Shown: positions 44,094-54,700 of the stretch, one piece after another
Layout: the number at the start of each line of letters is the position of its first letter
How positions within the stretch are numbered: the first letter of the stretch is position 1
Assembly (NCBI GenBank): GCA_012845835.1
Contig: JABAKD010000005.1
Coordinates: 7,320,655 to 7,384,654 of the forward strand
DNA length: 64,000 nt
Source of the DNA: Undaria pinnatifida
Taxonomy: Eukaryota; Sar; Phaeophyceae; Laminariales; Alariaceae
Reading direction: 5' to 3'
Position numbers and translations under genes: made by a program
Notes under the pieces: generated by a model
What the model saw: only the letters and a program-made list of their open reading frames with translations
What the model was told of the DNA's origin: nothing
The model's database searches: none

Positions 44094-45950
44094 ACCTCAC
44101 AGTTTTGTGCCGGTTCATTTTACGGCGGCCTTTCTTGGGAAATGATCTATATGCATACCTGAAGTATAATACTCACCGTGACCCGAAGTCTACTTTACTC
44201 CTCAACCATGTCCACTCAGATTAACCTAAGAATATGACTCCAACCGCATCAGTGCGGGTGGGGTAGGTTTACCAATGACGGCTAGCGGAAGATCGTAGCC
44301 TAATAACCGCTCGTATCCCGATTAAGCCAAACACGCAAGACGCCTGGAGCACTTTTAACCAGGCCCACAAAAAAAGGAACACATCCCGGGGGAGGAGAAC
44401 GGTGGATGCGTAGATGCTGTTCCATGGAGAAAACGGAATGCACCCCGGGATGGAGACGGTTGTGATCACGGCTTGTCCAAACCTCTAAGCGTTCCAGCTG
44501 GACCGCGGTGCGTGTTGAGTTGAAAAGTAAATAGCAATGGCGATCATAACCAAAATAATCCTTGAATCATTCCGTTCATAATACGCCGGGATATATGGTG
44601 CTGCATCATTCTGCCTTTGTTGTCGATGCTGACACGCTGACCTAGATGGCCCCGTGCAATAATTGCGGGGGGTGGTTCGTCGATCGTTTCTTTCGACGGT
44701 GAGGGGTTTATAGCTTCCTTGCTTGGAAATATAACAAGGATTTTCCAAGCATCTAACTGAGCGAAGCCTCGGCTGGTTGCATATCCACTCTCGCCGGTTC
44801 CCCTCAGAAGACCCCCTCTATTTTATCAACCGGTTATGTCGGTATGAACATGATAATAGCATTGTAGTTACAGTATAGACCCTAGAGAGCCTGCTTTTTC
44901 CGCTTCTGTTGTTTATAATCAAGTGGCTGCGAAGAAATTGAGAGCTTACTTCCTTTCCTCCTTCTCAAGAAGATTCTTGGGATTCAAGTGGTTCCGCAGA
45001 AATAGGGGTGATTTAGCGATGTCCCTCGACGTTGTCCGGGTTACAATTCCCTTCCTTACATGTAGCGAACATATTAGATGCCTTTGACCGAACCAACGGC
45101 TGAGACGAACCACCCGGCTCCAATTAGCAGATCTAGCATATCTATGGGCCGTGACTGTGTGCGAATCCACCAATTATAGGTATTGGTGCGGTCAGCGATA
45201 TCTGTTCCGACGTTACGCTCTAGCATATGTACGGGCCGTGATGACATGAACCTCCATACTGTAAACATGATAGCGGTTAGCGATAGATATGTGGACTACA
45301 CGGATAGTCTACTTATCGCTGTTCGCTTGCTGACAATGGAGCGACTCCGCAAAAGCCAGGAGTGATTCGGCGGCGTTTCTCGACGTTCGCAAAGGTGAAA
45401 CTTTCCGTTCTTAGCTGTAGCAACATTATCTTTTAGCTAGTCTTCCGACAGTATGGTGCATAGTCTATTCCTACACAGAAGAAATACTCATGTCTCGTTT
45501 CGACGGCACATAACGCGAACATTGACAAAACAACACCTGGTACCAGGGTATATTTTAACCTCGTTAGACTGTATTATTGATTGCGATGCACCCCCTCGAT
45601 CCCCACCAGAAGCTCCATGTCCTATATAGGGCTGTGACGGTATAGATATATAGTTTACGGCGTATATGTTGTCATTCCGTCAGAATCCTTTTCCTATTAT
45701 GATCCACTCAAGCCTCCCACGGTCGGAGACTCCGGCGTTCTGGATTAACGGCGTATTCTTCCAATATTTTTTGTGATTACGTTTGTTCCAATATATCTTC
45801 GGGTTGTCCACAAATCATGGTGTCCTCGGCATCACGCCCTTTGCCATAATACGTATAAAGACGCACGCTATTAACAGTACGGTAGCGGGTGTACACCTAA
45901 TTTTTGTGAGACTTGTTCCTGACTTGACGAGTTCTTTACCTCACTGTTAT
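42720..45950. other. Gene-poor stretch
   Basis: No domain recognised. It contains an (AT)n run of about 24 bp near 44066-44090 and a weak local duplication at 45130-45260 (TCTAGCATAT.TA.GGGCCGTGA twice). Short frames on both strands have no support. Confidence 0.3.
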
Positions 45951-45979
45951 TTTTATTTTTATTTTCATTTATTTTTTCG

Positions 45980-46680
45980 ACGGCGAGAACGCACGCTTCC
46001 AGCGACGTTCCCCTCGGCCATGGTCTGAGTTCGGCGACGGGAACCGCGCTTCCAGCGCTGTTTCCCTCAACCGCGGCATAAACTCGGCAGTGGGGGTACG
46101 TGCTCCAAACGCCGCCCCAATCAACCATGGCACGGGAGCCTGCGCTTTGCGCGCTCCCCGCCAGGCACGCGTCGCGCAACAATATAGCTGCGGTGACGGT
46201 GCGTCGCCTTTTTACGCGACCGCGTTCATCCCCCCCTCTCCCTGACCAAGCGGTGGCGGTCGGTTTGAGGTGTGGGACGGTCGACCCTCAAACACTTTTT
46301 CTGACCACGAGGTGGCGGTCGATTTTGAGGTGTGGGGAGGCCAGCACTAAAGCACCGAGATCTTTGCGAGGCTTGATCCGGTGTTGGCTCGCGATAACAG
46401 CGGGGGCTGTGTCCTTTTTTCCATCAAGGAGGAGTCGACAAACTTAGCTACCTCGTCTCCCTTCTCCAAGAGGCATAACGCAAAAGAGCCTCCTCGGGTA
46501 AAAACATTATTGCCACTTGCCCGAGCCCCGCTCCAGAAGACGCCCACACGGTCTTCGGACCCTGCTTCGTCTTTTAACACGCTAACCCACGTGTTTCAGG
46601 CTACGTCCGCCGCAGTGGCACAGGAAGAAGGTCCGGCACTGCGTGACGGGCCAGTGATGACGCCACGGCCTCCAGCCTGA
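45980..46680 (+). pseudogene. Gag-like region of the chromovirus
   Basis: Degenerate 53-bp units (CGGCGAGAACGCACGCTTCC / CGGCGACGGGAACCGCGCTT / CGGCAGTGGGGGTACGTGCT) occupy 45980-46135. A GACCA(A/C)GAGGTGGCGGTCG block is duplicated at 46242 and 46300. The following frame reads ARDNSGGCVLFSIKEESTNL, then a Ser/Pro/Arg-rich stretch. Gag is called from position in the element and composition only; no zinc knuckle was seen. Confidence 0.35.
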
Positions 46681-46764
46681 TCAGCTGGACGCTATTCCCG
46701 TAAAACTACGGAAGGATCGCGCCTCTCGTCAACAACAAGTAGCTCAGAGCCCCTGCCCCTTCAG

Positions 46765-47370
46765 GCGCAGTTAGAGCAGTTTTCTTGCGATTATACGCCA
46801 AATAGCGAAGAGGTCACGACGCGAGAAACCGTGGGTTCGGACTCGCGTCGTGCTCCCGAGGCCTGGTGCTCTCCTGAGGGGGACACTACACGCCCAAATA
46901 GCCGAGGACTGATGTTCCCAGAAGGGGACATTGCAGACCCAAATGTCTAACGAGGCTACCGACGGTTTGGCACCGTCGGTGTTGGACTCTTTTTCGGGTG
47001 CAGCGAGGGCGGCTTCTTACGAGTTTCCAGCGAGGGAGGAGGAACGAGGCGAGAAACCCCGGGTTCGAACTCGCATCTTGCTCCCGAGGCCTGGTGCTCC
47101 CGCAAGGGGACACTGCAGGCCCAAAGAGCCGAGGGCTGGTGTTCCCAGAAGGAGACATTTCAGACCCACAACTGTCCAGCGAGGCTACCGATGGGTTGGC
47201 ACCGTCGCTTTTTGCCATTTTTTGGGCGCAGTCAGAGCGGATTCTCGCGCTTTTCCGCCAACGAGCGAAGAAATACCCGAGGCGAGAAACCACGGGTTCG
47301 GATTCGCGTCGTGCTCCCGAGGCCTGGTGTTCCCCGATGGGGACATTGCAGGCCCAAATTCCAACATGGC
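46765..47370 (+). repeat. Tandem repeat of about 229 bp in front of the NADAR domain
   Basis: Three units, the last partial, each run from a GGCGCAG...GCGAAGA start through GGGTTCG.ACTCGC, TGCTCCCGAGGCCTGGTG, GGGGACA.TGCAG.CCCAAA and GCGAGGCTACCGA. Unit starts are near 46765, 46995 and 47222. The peptide version ends (S)RGLVFP(E/D)GDIA(G/D)P, just before the NADAR start, so the duplication grew within a coding region. Confidence 0.65.
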
Positions 47371-47880
47371 TTTTGACCCTTCTCTCGAATACTCCACAGA
47401 CAAAGTGGTGTTATTTTGGCAGCCCCAATTCTATTTTCCGCCGTGGTCCCCTTCGTCGTTTGCCGTGGACGACATGCCATATTCTTGCGCGGAGCAGTAC
47501 ATGATGGCCGAAAAGAACAGGCGTTTCCAAGACCATCGAGCAGTAGGGCTCATCATATCATCGCTTAGTCCAAGCACACGCAAACGCATCGGTCGAGGCG
47601 TGCGCAATTTTGGCTCCGGTGTTGGGGACATAGAGAAGCAAAACGCCGTGTTATCTGGCACCTACGCCAAATTAACGCAGAATCCAGCCATAAAAAAATC
47701 ACCTTTTGAGCGTTGACATCAATCGTCTGGCTGAATCCAGCCCTCTGGACCCAGTGTGGGGCATTGGTCTCTGGGCGGATGTTCCGAGGGCCAACAACCC
47801 ATGCCAGGGGAGAGGAAAAACAACCCATGCCAGGGGAGAGGAAAAACTTGGTCGGTGAGGCACTTTCTGCAATGAGACCG
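47366..47880 (+). pseudogene. NADAR (YbiA-like) domain inside the retrotransposon
   Basis: NADAR proteins act on ADP-ribose-linked or related N-glycosides; some remove ADP-ribose from guanine bases, others act beside riboflavin synthesis. From the Met at 47366 the frame gives FWQPQFYFPPWSPSSFAVDD, MPYSCAEQYMMAEKNRRFQD, SLSPSTRKRIGRGVRNF and NAVLSGTYAKLTQNPA, the full N-terminal two-thirds with the signature Glu in AEQYM. The frame stops at 47714. The rest continues in another frame: RLAESSPLDPVWGIGLWADV, PRANNPCQGRGK, interrupted by a 26-bp tandem duplication, then NLVGEALSAM. A frameshift and a duplication have broken an otherwise complete domain. Confidence 0.75.
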
Positions 47881-48249
47881 GGTCGGCACACCCGGCCTCC
47901 CCTAGTCGGTTCTGCACCTGCAGTGCGAATGCAAGAACCAAGAAATCTCGTCCACGACGAGGCCGGGCCGTTAACAGCGGCCAGCGCTCCCCAAGCTTTC
48001 CCTTCGGCGTTTCCGACCTATTTCTCGGGCGCGTTGGCCAATTAAAAGCCGTGGAGTTTTGGAGATAGCTCCTGGCGTCGGCCCTGACCCTGCGCTGTCA
48101 GAACACGGCCCCTGTTTCGTCGAGGGTACTGTGACGCTGGACGACGTTTCGTTCACTATGGAAATCGCGTATATCAGTTAAGCAACGCTCGGCTCGGAGA
48201 GGCACCCGACTCCTTTAGATTTGGGAACCGGCAGCATTGTTTGAGCTCC

Positions 48250-48550
48250 CAAAAGCCTCCGAGGGTACTGTGGGGAACAAACTTCCGCATATCCTCCGGC
48301 CACAAGACACAGGAGAGCATTGGCAAAGTGGGGACCCTCAATGCACGAGTCCAGCGATAGCTTAGGTTCGTCACCGCGTTCGATTGCACACTTGAGTACC
48401 GCAAAGGCAGCGCCAACGGCATGGCCGTTTTTTCCGGCCGTTTTCCAGAGCCTGCTACGGAGTACGACCGCAGTGGCTTGACAAACTTCAACCCCGTGGG
48501 GTTGACAAGCCTCAACCCCGTTGGAGATAGCGGTATCTACCTCCTACGGA
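48250..48550 (+). pseudogene. RNase H C-terminal end of gypsy pol
   Basis: One frame reads SIGKVGTLNARVQR, then a stop, then RFVTAFDCTLEYRKGSANGM and FSGRFPEPATEYDRSG. In gypsy elements this is the RNase H tail (...R..RW...L..FD..I.Y..G..N..AD.LSR). The Trp after RVQR has become a stop and ADFLSR is AVFSGR. No reverse-transcriptase motif precedes it, so a large deletion joins the NADAR region to this point. Confidence 0.6.
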
Positions 48551-48589
48551 TCCGCGGGCAGCGCGCTCCCTCCTCGCCGATCCCAGGGG

Positions 48590-48735
48590 TCGGTTTAGGT
48601 GGACTTGCTCCCCTCGCCGAAAGCACGGTCTTGGGTGGGCTCGTGCCCCACACCGAAAGCACTGCTTTGGAAGGAGTCGATACCCTCGCCGAAAGCACGG
48701 CTCGTGCCCCGCACTGAACATGCTGCCTTGGGTGG
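48590..48735 (+). repeat. Short tandem peptide/DNA repeat (AEST...LGGL)
   Basis: CCGAAAGCAC or a close variant recurs at about 45-bp steps with GGGTGGGCT or a variant, encoding LAEST.LGGL.PHTEST.LEG. It lies between RNase H and integrase of the chromovirus. Confidence 0.5.
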
Positions 48736-49486
48736 GCTTCCTCTCACTTCTACCGCATTTCACGATTTTCGCACACACGAGCCACGCATAAGGATTGACG
48801 GCCTTTCTGCTTTGCCGGGGATTCGTCGCTCGTGTTTCTGCCTCTGTCGCCACTACCGAAGGCTGTACCGGCCGTGGGTCGATTTCGCCGCCGCTGACAC
48901 CGTTTTCGCTTCGGTTTCGCCATACCCATCGAGGGCGGCACGGGCTTTGCAGAAGCCCTGGCTGCAGCGACGCCCATCGCACAGCCGACTTATCTATCCC
49001 GGAACTCTACAATGGAGACGGCCCCCGCCTCGAGCGGTTCGACTGTGTCCGTCTCCGCCTTACGTGGCACTCCAGCCCCTCCGTTGTCGACGTTGCGCCG
49101 ACGAACAGCGACAGCAACGGGTAATGCACCCCCGCTGTATATTATGGATGATTCGGGCCCAGTGGGGCGCCTCGGCCATCTTCCAGACGAGGTACAACTC
49201 CGCCGCGAGTCCCGCGGCCGCGCTCGGCTCCGCCCGCCGCCGCGACCCCTGCTCTTGCCGACTCACCGGTCCGCACGGTGCCACTACCGTCCGACCGCGA
49301 CCACGCAGAGCCTATACGGGAACTCCTTTCTTACGGCTCACGCCTTCTCCTGGTGACACGCCGAATGCACATACAAGGTCGGACGCCCTCGGCGACGCTG
49401 CTGAATAGCGGTTCACTGATTCCGTCGCGCGTTATTTGCATGCCTATTGGAATCGATAGCAGCACGCTGAGGCGACGTGACACGCC

Positions 49487-50340
49487 ATGATGCGTTACGT
49501 CTCTATCGGCCGACAATCGGTCCTGCCGTCCGACGTTTTTGCGTGCTACCTCTCGAACAAGCGTCCATCCCTCTCAGACATCAAGGAGCTGGCGAGTAAG
49601 GGTCGACTACATACAACCGACGACGACATGGTCCTACTCGTCCGTGACCCGACACTGCCGCCAACAAGGCCTGCCAAACCCAACTCTGTGGGGCGAGCTG
49701 CTTGCTTGCTAAACGACGAGCCAGTTCGCATCTACGTTCCCCTGCTCATGCGCCCCTTGGATCATGCAAGCTTGTCACTCGACGGCCTCTTACCACCTTG
49801 GCACCACGCGCACGTTGCGCATGCTGGAGCGGTTTCTTTGTGGATTGGTATGAATGTGTGCACCCGGTGGTGGCTTCGCCACTGCTTGAAGTGCCAAGCG
49901 CGGAAAAGCCCACGGCTGACTGTCCGCTGGCCCATCATCCCAATGCCTCCATCGGAAGGTTCAGGTGTCGCCGTCAGTGTTGACTACTTCGGCCCCCGTC
50001 CGGTCACATCATGAGGCAACACCTACATCCTGCTGTTCACCGATCGCTTCAGTCGTCCGGGGCCGACATGTTCCCCGTCACTGCCGCTGAGTTCACCGCG
50101 GAGGGTATAGCCAATATCCTCGTGAACCAATACATCTCCTCGTGGGGGTTCCCGCGCACCATACTCTCGGACAACGGACTGCAGTCCTGCTCCAAGCTTT
50201 CGCAAGCTGTGTATCAGCTGTTGGGCGTGCATAAGCTTTCTACAAGCTCTTATCATCTCAACTGTAACGGGGGCGTTGAGTGGGTAAACTACACTATGGT
50301 CCAAATGCTGGCTATGGTCGTCAACGAGCGACAAGACGAT
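49487..50340 (+). pseudogene. Gypsy integrase: HHCC finger and catalytic core, broken
   Basis: The zinc finger is split by a frameshift: CHSTASYHLGTTRTLRMLER in one frame, then WWLRHCLKCQARKSP in the next (49.75-49.92 kb). The core keeps all three acidic residues: SVDYFGP (first Asp), ILSDNGLQ (second Asp), GGVEWVNYT (Glu). A TGA at 50012-50014 and a frameshift about 40 bp later separate the first Asp from the others. Spacing is normal for gypsy integrases. It integrates the element's cDNA when intact; this copy cannot make a full enzyme. Confidence 0.75.
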
Positions 50341-52274
50341 TGGGCTTGCATCTGCCCCACGTCGAATTCGATTACAACAATTCAGTCAGCGCGGCGACAG
50401 TTCTGGCGCCCAACGAGGTCCACATGGGCAGACTCCCACGGCTCCCCCTGACGGTTTTCGACCGCACTGGTGTCGTGGGATACCAGGGTCTGACCAGTGA
50501 CCACCTGGCCTATTGCGGCTTGGCCACCGACCGGCAAAAGCGCGCGAACGACATTGTCCGTGCACACGATGCCCTCACCGTTTCCCGTGTTAACCGCAGA
50601 AACTTCACCCTCGCCGACGCGCTGCGTCCAGCACCTAACTTTGCTGTGGGTGGTTGGGCATTGGTTTACAATTCTGTCTCTACCATCCGCCAGGATGTGA
50701 AAGCGAACACCGACGCCAAGGTACTCAAGGCCAAACTTGCGCTCAACTGGACGGGCCTGTACAAGATCCTGGAAGTCGGTCCCTTCTCAGCCGCCGAGAC
50801 CCCGGAAGGTTCGCCGCTCGGGAGCAACCTCCTCTATTCGGATCTCCCTTCCGACCTGCCCGGTTCGGATGCTCGTCGGCGTGTGGCCATCGAGCACTGC
50901 AAACGGTGCGCCAACCCCCAAGATAGCGGGGACATTCCCAAATACCTACCAGCCGGGATGACGCAGTACGTGCTCAACAAGTTTTCCAATAAGTCCCCGC
51001 CGTACCACGTCACTCAAGACGACGTTTCGACCCCCCTCCAACGGCTGGAGGTGGAGCAGATCACTGGTCATCAGTCGGTACGGGGGCGAGGTGGCGTCAT
51101 TGCGGTGTTATACAAGACGCATTGGGCGGGACTCTCCGAACCTTCCTGGGAGCGGGAAATGAACCTCTACCTCTCCCGCTCCCGCACTTTGCGTTATTGG
51201 GCTGAAACCCCGGACCAGAACCGCCAAAACAACCGCCTCTACCGCCGAATGCGGATCGGGGCGGCACAGCGCGAGCTCTCCCGCAACAACGGGGAACGTT
51301 TCCTAGCGCCGGGCTACCCTTGTGTTCCCCGCGCCAATTGGCTCCGTCGCTACCACGGCACAGTACTTCTTCAGGGAGCCCACTTTTGGTACAGGGGAGA
51401 CGATGGATTATGGTGGCTTGGAAAAATCAGCGCGAGCATTACCGAGGACAAGGTATACCTGGTCAGCTTTCTGGACGACCCGGGACCGATTAAACTTCCT
51501 CTCCCCCGTCGCGCTACACGAATTCGACGGGAGCCGTACGAGGCTCTTGGTGCCTGCAAGTTCACATTGCCAGTGCGTGTCCTTGGGGAATCCAACGTAA
51601 CGTTACGGATCTCGAGGCGCAGCCGTGGCCAGTTGACTTTCAAGCCGCCTCCGCTCCTCGATAGTTCTTCATTCTATAGGGTTATGAGGTTTGAGTTTTG
51701 TCTTTGGGTTGTTCGTAATGTTCTGAGAGTCTTCGTCGGGTTTTGGGGCGGTTCATTTTTTTTTTCTTTCTTTGTTTCCTGCCGAGCCCCCTGCTCAGTG
51801 CCGGGCCAGGGTGCGGGTAAAACGCCGCTATCTGAGGCGCAGGGCTGTCGCTTTTTCGTCGTTGTTCAAGTTCGCCCTGCCGACGCCCTCCTCAGCCCAG
51901 AGCCGAGGGGTGACCAGGGTACCCTGTTCGCGCGTAACGTGGTACAGGGCTATGTACGGGCCTGTGTGTCATCTTTTACTTTTTTGTATGTTGTATTTGC
52001 TCTAAATTGTTTTTTGGCTAAACACTTTCCCCCCTCGCGGGGCTGTAGGTTTTGCCACCTTCCATCCCGGGTATTTATCGTTTCCTCGGCTAGCCCCCAG
52101 CCATGCCGATGGCCCGCAGGAGGTTTTTCGCATGACTTATCCCTTGTGTTAGCGCCTGTGTTCCCCTCCATGTCGACGAGGGCTCGCTTTGCCATAGTAC
52201 CTTTTCTGTGGTTAGTTTGCCGCAGAGCCTTTCCTGCCCCCCTCGCCACACCGGCGGTGTGCGGCAGGTTCTAG
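50280..52274 (+). CDS. Gypsy pol 3' ORF: integrase C-term, GPY, chromodomain, Tudor-like domain
   Basis: This 664-codon frame is uninterrupted, but its first ATG is not a natural start; it continues a broken integrase. At residues 25-60 lies VEFDYNNSVSAATVLAPNEV followed by GRLPRLPL, a standard gypsy block. Around 155-170 is LNWTGLYKILEVGPFS, the GPY/F motif. Around 255-310 is LEVEQITGH...VLYKTHWAGLSEPSWEREMN, a chromodomain (normally V.KWKGY....TWEPE). Around 350-430 is GDDGLWWLGKISASITEDKV, YLVSFLDDPG, resembling a Tudor/Agenet-like module. The last 200 residues match nothing. Chromodomains steer integration to marked chromatin; the extra module may do likewise (inference). Confidence 0.7.
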   Translation: MGKLHYGPNAGYGRQRATRRLGLHLPHVEFDYNNSVSAATVLAPNEVHMGRLPRLPLTVFDRTGVVGYQGLTSDHLAYCGLATDRQKRANDIVRAHDALTVSRVNRRNFTLADALRPAPNFAVGGWALVYNSVSTIRQDVKANTDAKVLKAKLALNWTGLYKILEVGPFSAAETPEGSPLGSNLLYSDLPSDLPGSDARRRVAIEHCKRCANPQDSGDIPKYLPAGMTQYVLNKFSNKSPPYHVTQDDVSTPLQRLEVEQITGHQSVRGRGGVIAVLYKTHWAGLSEPSWEREMNLYLSRSRTLRYWAETPDQNRQNNRLYRRMRIGAAQRELSRNNGERFLAPGYPCVPRANWLRRYHGTVLLQGAHFWYRGDDGLWWLGKISASITEDKVYLVSFLDDPGPIKLPLPRRATRIRREPYEALGACKFTLPVRVLGESNVTLRISRRSRGQLTFKPPPLLDSSSFYRVMRFEFCLWVVRNVLRVFVGFWGGSFFFSFFVSCRAPCSVPGQGAGKTPLSEAQGCRFFVVVQVRPADALLSPEPRGDQGTLFARNVVQGYVRACVSSFTFLYVVFALNCFLAKHFPPSRGCRFCHLPSRVFIVSSASPQPCRWPAGGFSHDLSLVLAPVFPSMSTRARFAIVPFLWLVCRRAFPAPLATPAVCGRF

Positions 52275-52537
52275 AACCTTTTCTGCCCCCCCCCTCGCCA
52301 CACCGGCACACCGGCGGTACGCGGCAGGTTTTTGATGGGTGGCTTTTGCCTTGTTGTAGGGTCTGCGTTTCCTTCAACTGCTTTTCTTCGCGTGTTCCTG
52401 GCTCCAAAGTCAGGTCGTTAGAGGTGTGGGAATGGGTTTTGAGGAGCCGCATCTTCGACTCATGGTCTAGTTCGTAGGAACGAAGTTTCCCCGAATCTCC
52501 CATATTTCTGCATATTCGGCTTATCAGGGTGGGCTAG

Positions 52538-52807
52538 TGTTAAGATACGGCCTCGAAAGGCCTGTAATTATCCGTATTTGAGATCATTTGGATGGATTTC
52601 GTATGATAAGGTTGGCGATTTATATTCGGGACAGTCAGGAAATAGATCGGAGGCAGGTGCCTCCGATCTCAGAAGCTATCCGGGGTTCTGGTGGAATCGA
52701 ATAAAGCTACGTCTCTACGAAGGCAAACAAAGTGAGTACTCTCCGAGGACCTGCTCAATTGGCAGACCTGCAGGGGGCACTCTGTGTCCCCACCCTATAA
52801 CCTTACA
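52538..52807 (+). repeat. 3' LTR of the chromovirus
   Basis: 270 bp, TGTTAAG...TTACA, about 90% identical to the LTRs at 21824 and 23043 and with the same palindrome (GGAGGCAGGTGCCTCC here). No matching 5' LTR exists in the window, so no target duplication can be tested. Confidence 0.8.
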
Positions 52808-52920
52808 TCACCCAAAAACTGACTTTGGAAATATGAAATCGCAACCTGATGGGCATTCTTATGGCCTGGGTACAAAATCAACTATATTGCCAAACACAAA
52901 AGGTACTCCGGTGATACTGG

Positions 52921-52987
52921 GCAATGTAGTGTAGTGATTAGTGTAGTGATTAGTGTAGTGATTATTAAATAGTGTAGTGATTAGTTA
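52921..52987 (+). repeat. 12-bp minisatellite
   Basis: GTGTAGTGATTA repeats about five times, the fourth with a short TTAAATA insertion. Confidence 0.75.
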
Positions 52988-53405
52988 AGGCACCTCGTGA
53001 GTCAAAAATAGCTTGGCCAAGAAGTGCCACCCATCCCTATCGCAGCACGTATCTCAAGTCAATGTTTTGCTTCGGACGTGTTTTGTGGTAGTCATTCAGA
53101 GGATGACTTGAGGTTTTATAGGGAGCAGCCGGGTGAGGCGTGAGACGTTAACAGCCCGTTTCGGACATGAGAGGGAAAGAGCTACCGATCGAAATGACAA
53201 CTACCCCATCGGCCACCCGAGGCAGCCTTGGACTACGTGGGTAAGTCAAGGGTGAAAACTGCAATTCTTTTTTCGAATGATTGAATCCCTGTCCACATTT
53301 GTTTTTCGCACCCTATTCCCTACAACGGAGTACTGTCCTTACTCTGGCTGAGCACCGTTCGCTCCACGCGCGTGCGCTCTCTTGACGCACTTCTTGCCGA
53401 TAATA

Positions 53406-53720
53406 TCACGGGATCCTTACCGGCAAGATGAGCGTTAACAGACAAAATCTCCAGGGGGGCGCCCTCTTGGTCTCGACGCTACTATAGTGCGGAAGTCGAC
53501 GATGCTCCCAGTCGAAGTCTTCCACTCGGCCCCAAAGAACGGGTCGTTCAACACAAGGGCCCCCCGGTCCTGATTGTTTCTTCAGGAAGTCCGTTATGCT
53601 GAAGTTACTCGGCCCCAAAGAAGGGGTCGTCCAAGACAAGGGCTCCCCGGTTCTGAGTGTTTCTTCAGGAAATCCGTTATGCTGAAGTTACAGTCGAACC
53701 TTGTCGGCATCTTCGGGTCA
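53406..53720 (-). pseudogene. Duplicated, frame-shifted relative of the exon at 1-93
   Basis: An 83-bp unit is tandemly repeated (53525-53607, 53608-53690). On the minus strand the outer copy reads PTRFDCNFSITDFLKKHSEP; the inner begins SNFSITDFLKKQSGP. Because 83 is not divisible by three, each unit shifts the frame, and LVLDDPFFGAE / LVLNDPFFGAE appear in another frame, matching DDDSFFGVDQE of the left-edge exon. The end reads VEDFDWEHRRLPHYSSVETK, RAPPWRFCLLTLILPVRIP and then a stop. The protein family is unknown. The tandem unit most likely disrupted a former gene. Confidence 0.45.
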
Positions 53721-54565
53721 CTCAGAAGTATTACGACATTCGCTTTTCACAGCCATCGATAAGAGGTCGACTAGGTCCGACCGCAACCCCAGCACAAACT
53801 CCTCTTGTTCAAGGTAAACATTGCGACCACGGTGGCCCTTTCTCTGGTGAGTTTGTCGGCCATCGAGGACGAGGAATCGGCCGTTCCGTGCCGGACATGC
53901 ATCTAGCCGCAAAAATAATGCCGGCTAAGGACGGGTGTCATCGCATCGAAGTCGAGGTTTGTGCAGTCATTTGGAGCGATAAAGTGAGGGAAGAGAAGGA
54001 AGGGGATGAGAAGTTAAGCGTTTCAATTGCCCGCTTCCATTGGTGTGCTATGGGAGAGTCTCTGAGTCCCCACTCTTCCCCACATAATGAGCACCACACC
54101 CCCTCACGCCCTTCCTTCTGGGAGTCGTGTCTTAAATGGGATTTCTATTGCCCCTCCGTCGTGCCCACGAGAAACTGCCGTGATGCAATCGACAGTCTTT
54201 ACGTTGGCGTGCCTCTCGCAATTCGGTCGTACCTAGCATCGTCGGTAATGCCTGTATTTCTACATGCCCAGCCAATCAGTGCAGGCACATTCGCACGTCA
54301 CACATCGCAAAAGCACTCGGGCCATCATTCAATATTCAACACGTTATTTTCAAGGACAAAACGAAGTCCGTCGACGCAAAGCGAACCAATACCTCTGTTC
54401 TCGGCGTCGCTGCATACTCTTGCATGCGCATATACTGTCGCCACTCTTGTAGCTGCACATCCCCCCCCGCTCTCTTTGCCTGTGGTGTACTCCGGACAAC
54501 GCTGGCCTCCTCCGTATTGCTGCACACTGATAGCCTCTGTGCCGATGCCCGGCCTGCGTGGGTAA
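53657..54565 (+). other. 302-codon open frame of doubtful status
   Basis: Longest plus-strand frame outside transposons. Its first codons run antisense through the 83-bp repeat, so the ATG is not natural. Later residues (IEVEVCAVIWSDKVREEKEG, IDSLYVGVPLAIRSYLASSV) show no domain. Long minus-strand frames overlap at 54325-54654, which argues for low stop density rather than a gene. Confidence 0.2.
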
Positions 54566-54700
54566 ATTGTGGCGGCGTGCTTGCTCCACCACAAGCGGGT
54601 TCGTGCACGTAACCTGTTAGTTAGAATACCTACCCGTTGAACTGCTTCAGTCATTGCGAATCAAATGGTTTAACGGGCAGAGATTCTTAACAATAAATAG

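Larger units (their letters stand above)
45980..52807 (+). mobile_element. Decayed Ty3/gypsy chromovirus carrying a NADAR domain
   Basis: Plus-strand remains appear in order: gag-like Arg/Pro/Ser-rich sequence (45.98-46.7 kb), a tandem-repeat region (46.76-47.37 kb), a NADAR domain (47.38-47.88 kb), the end of RNase H (48.25-48.55 kb), integrase (49.49-50.8 kb), a chromodomain and a Tudor-like domain (51.03-51.6 kb), then a 3' LTR (52538-52807). Reverse transcriptase is missing, no 5' LTR lies in the window, and stops and frameshifts break most domains. The LTR and late pol match the smaller element at 21824, showing both are one family. Confidence 0.75.

Noticed and set aside
53657-54565. 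Real 302-residue gene on the plus strand
   Set aside because: Its start lies in a repeat that codes on the other strand, long opposite-strand frames overlap it, and no domain is visible.
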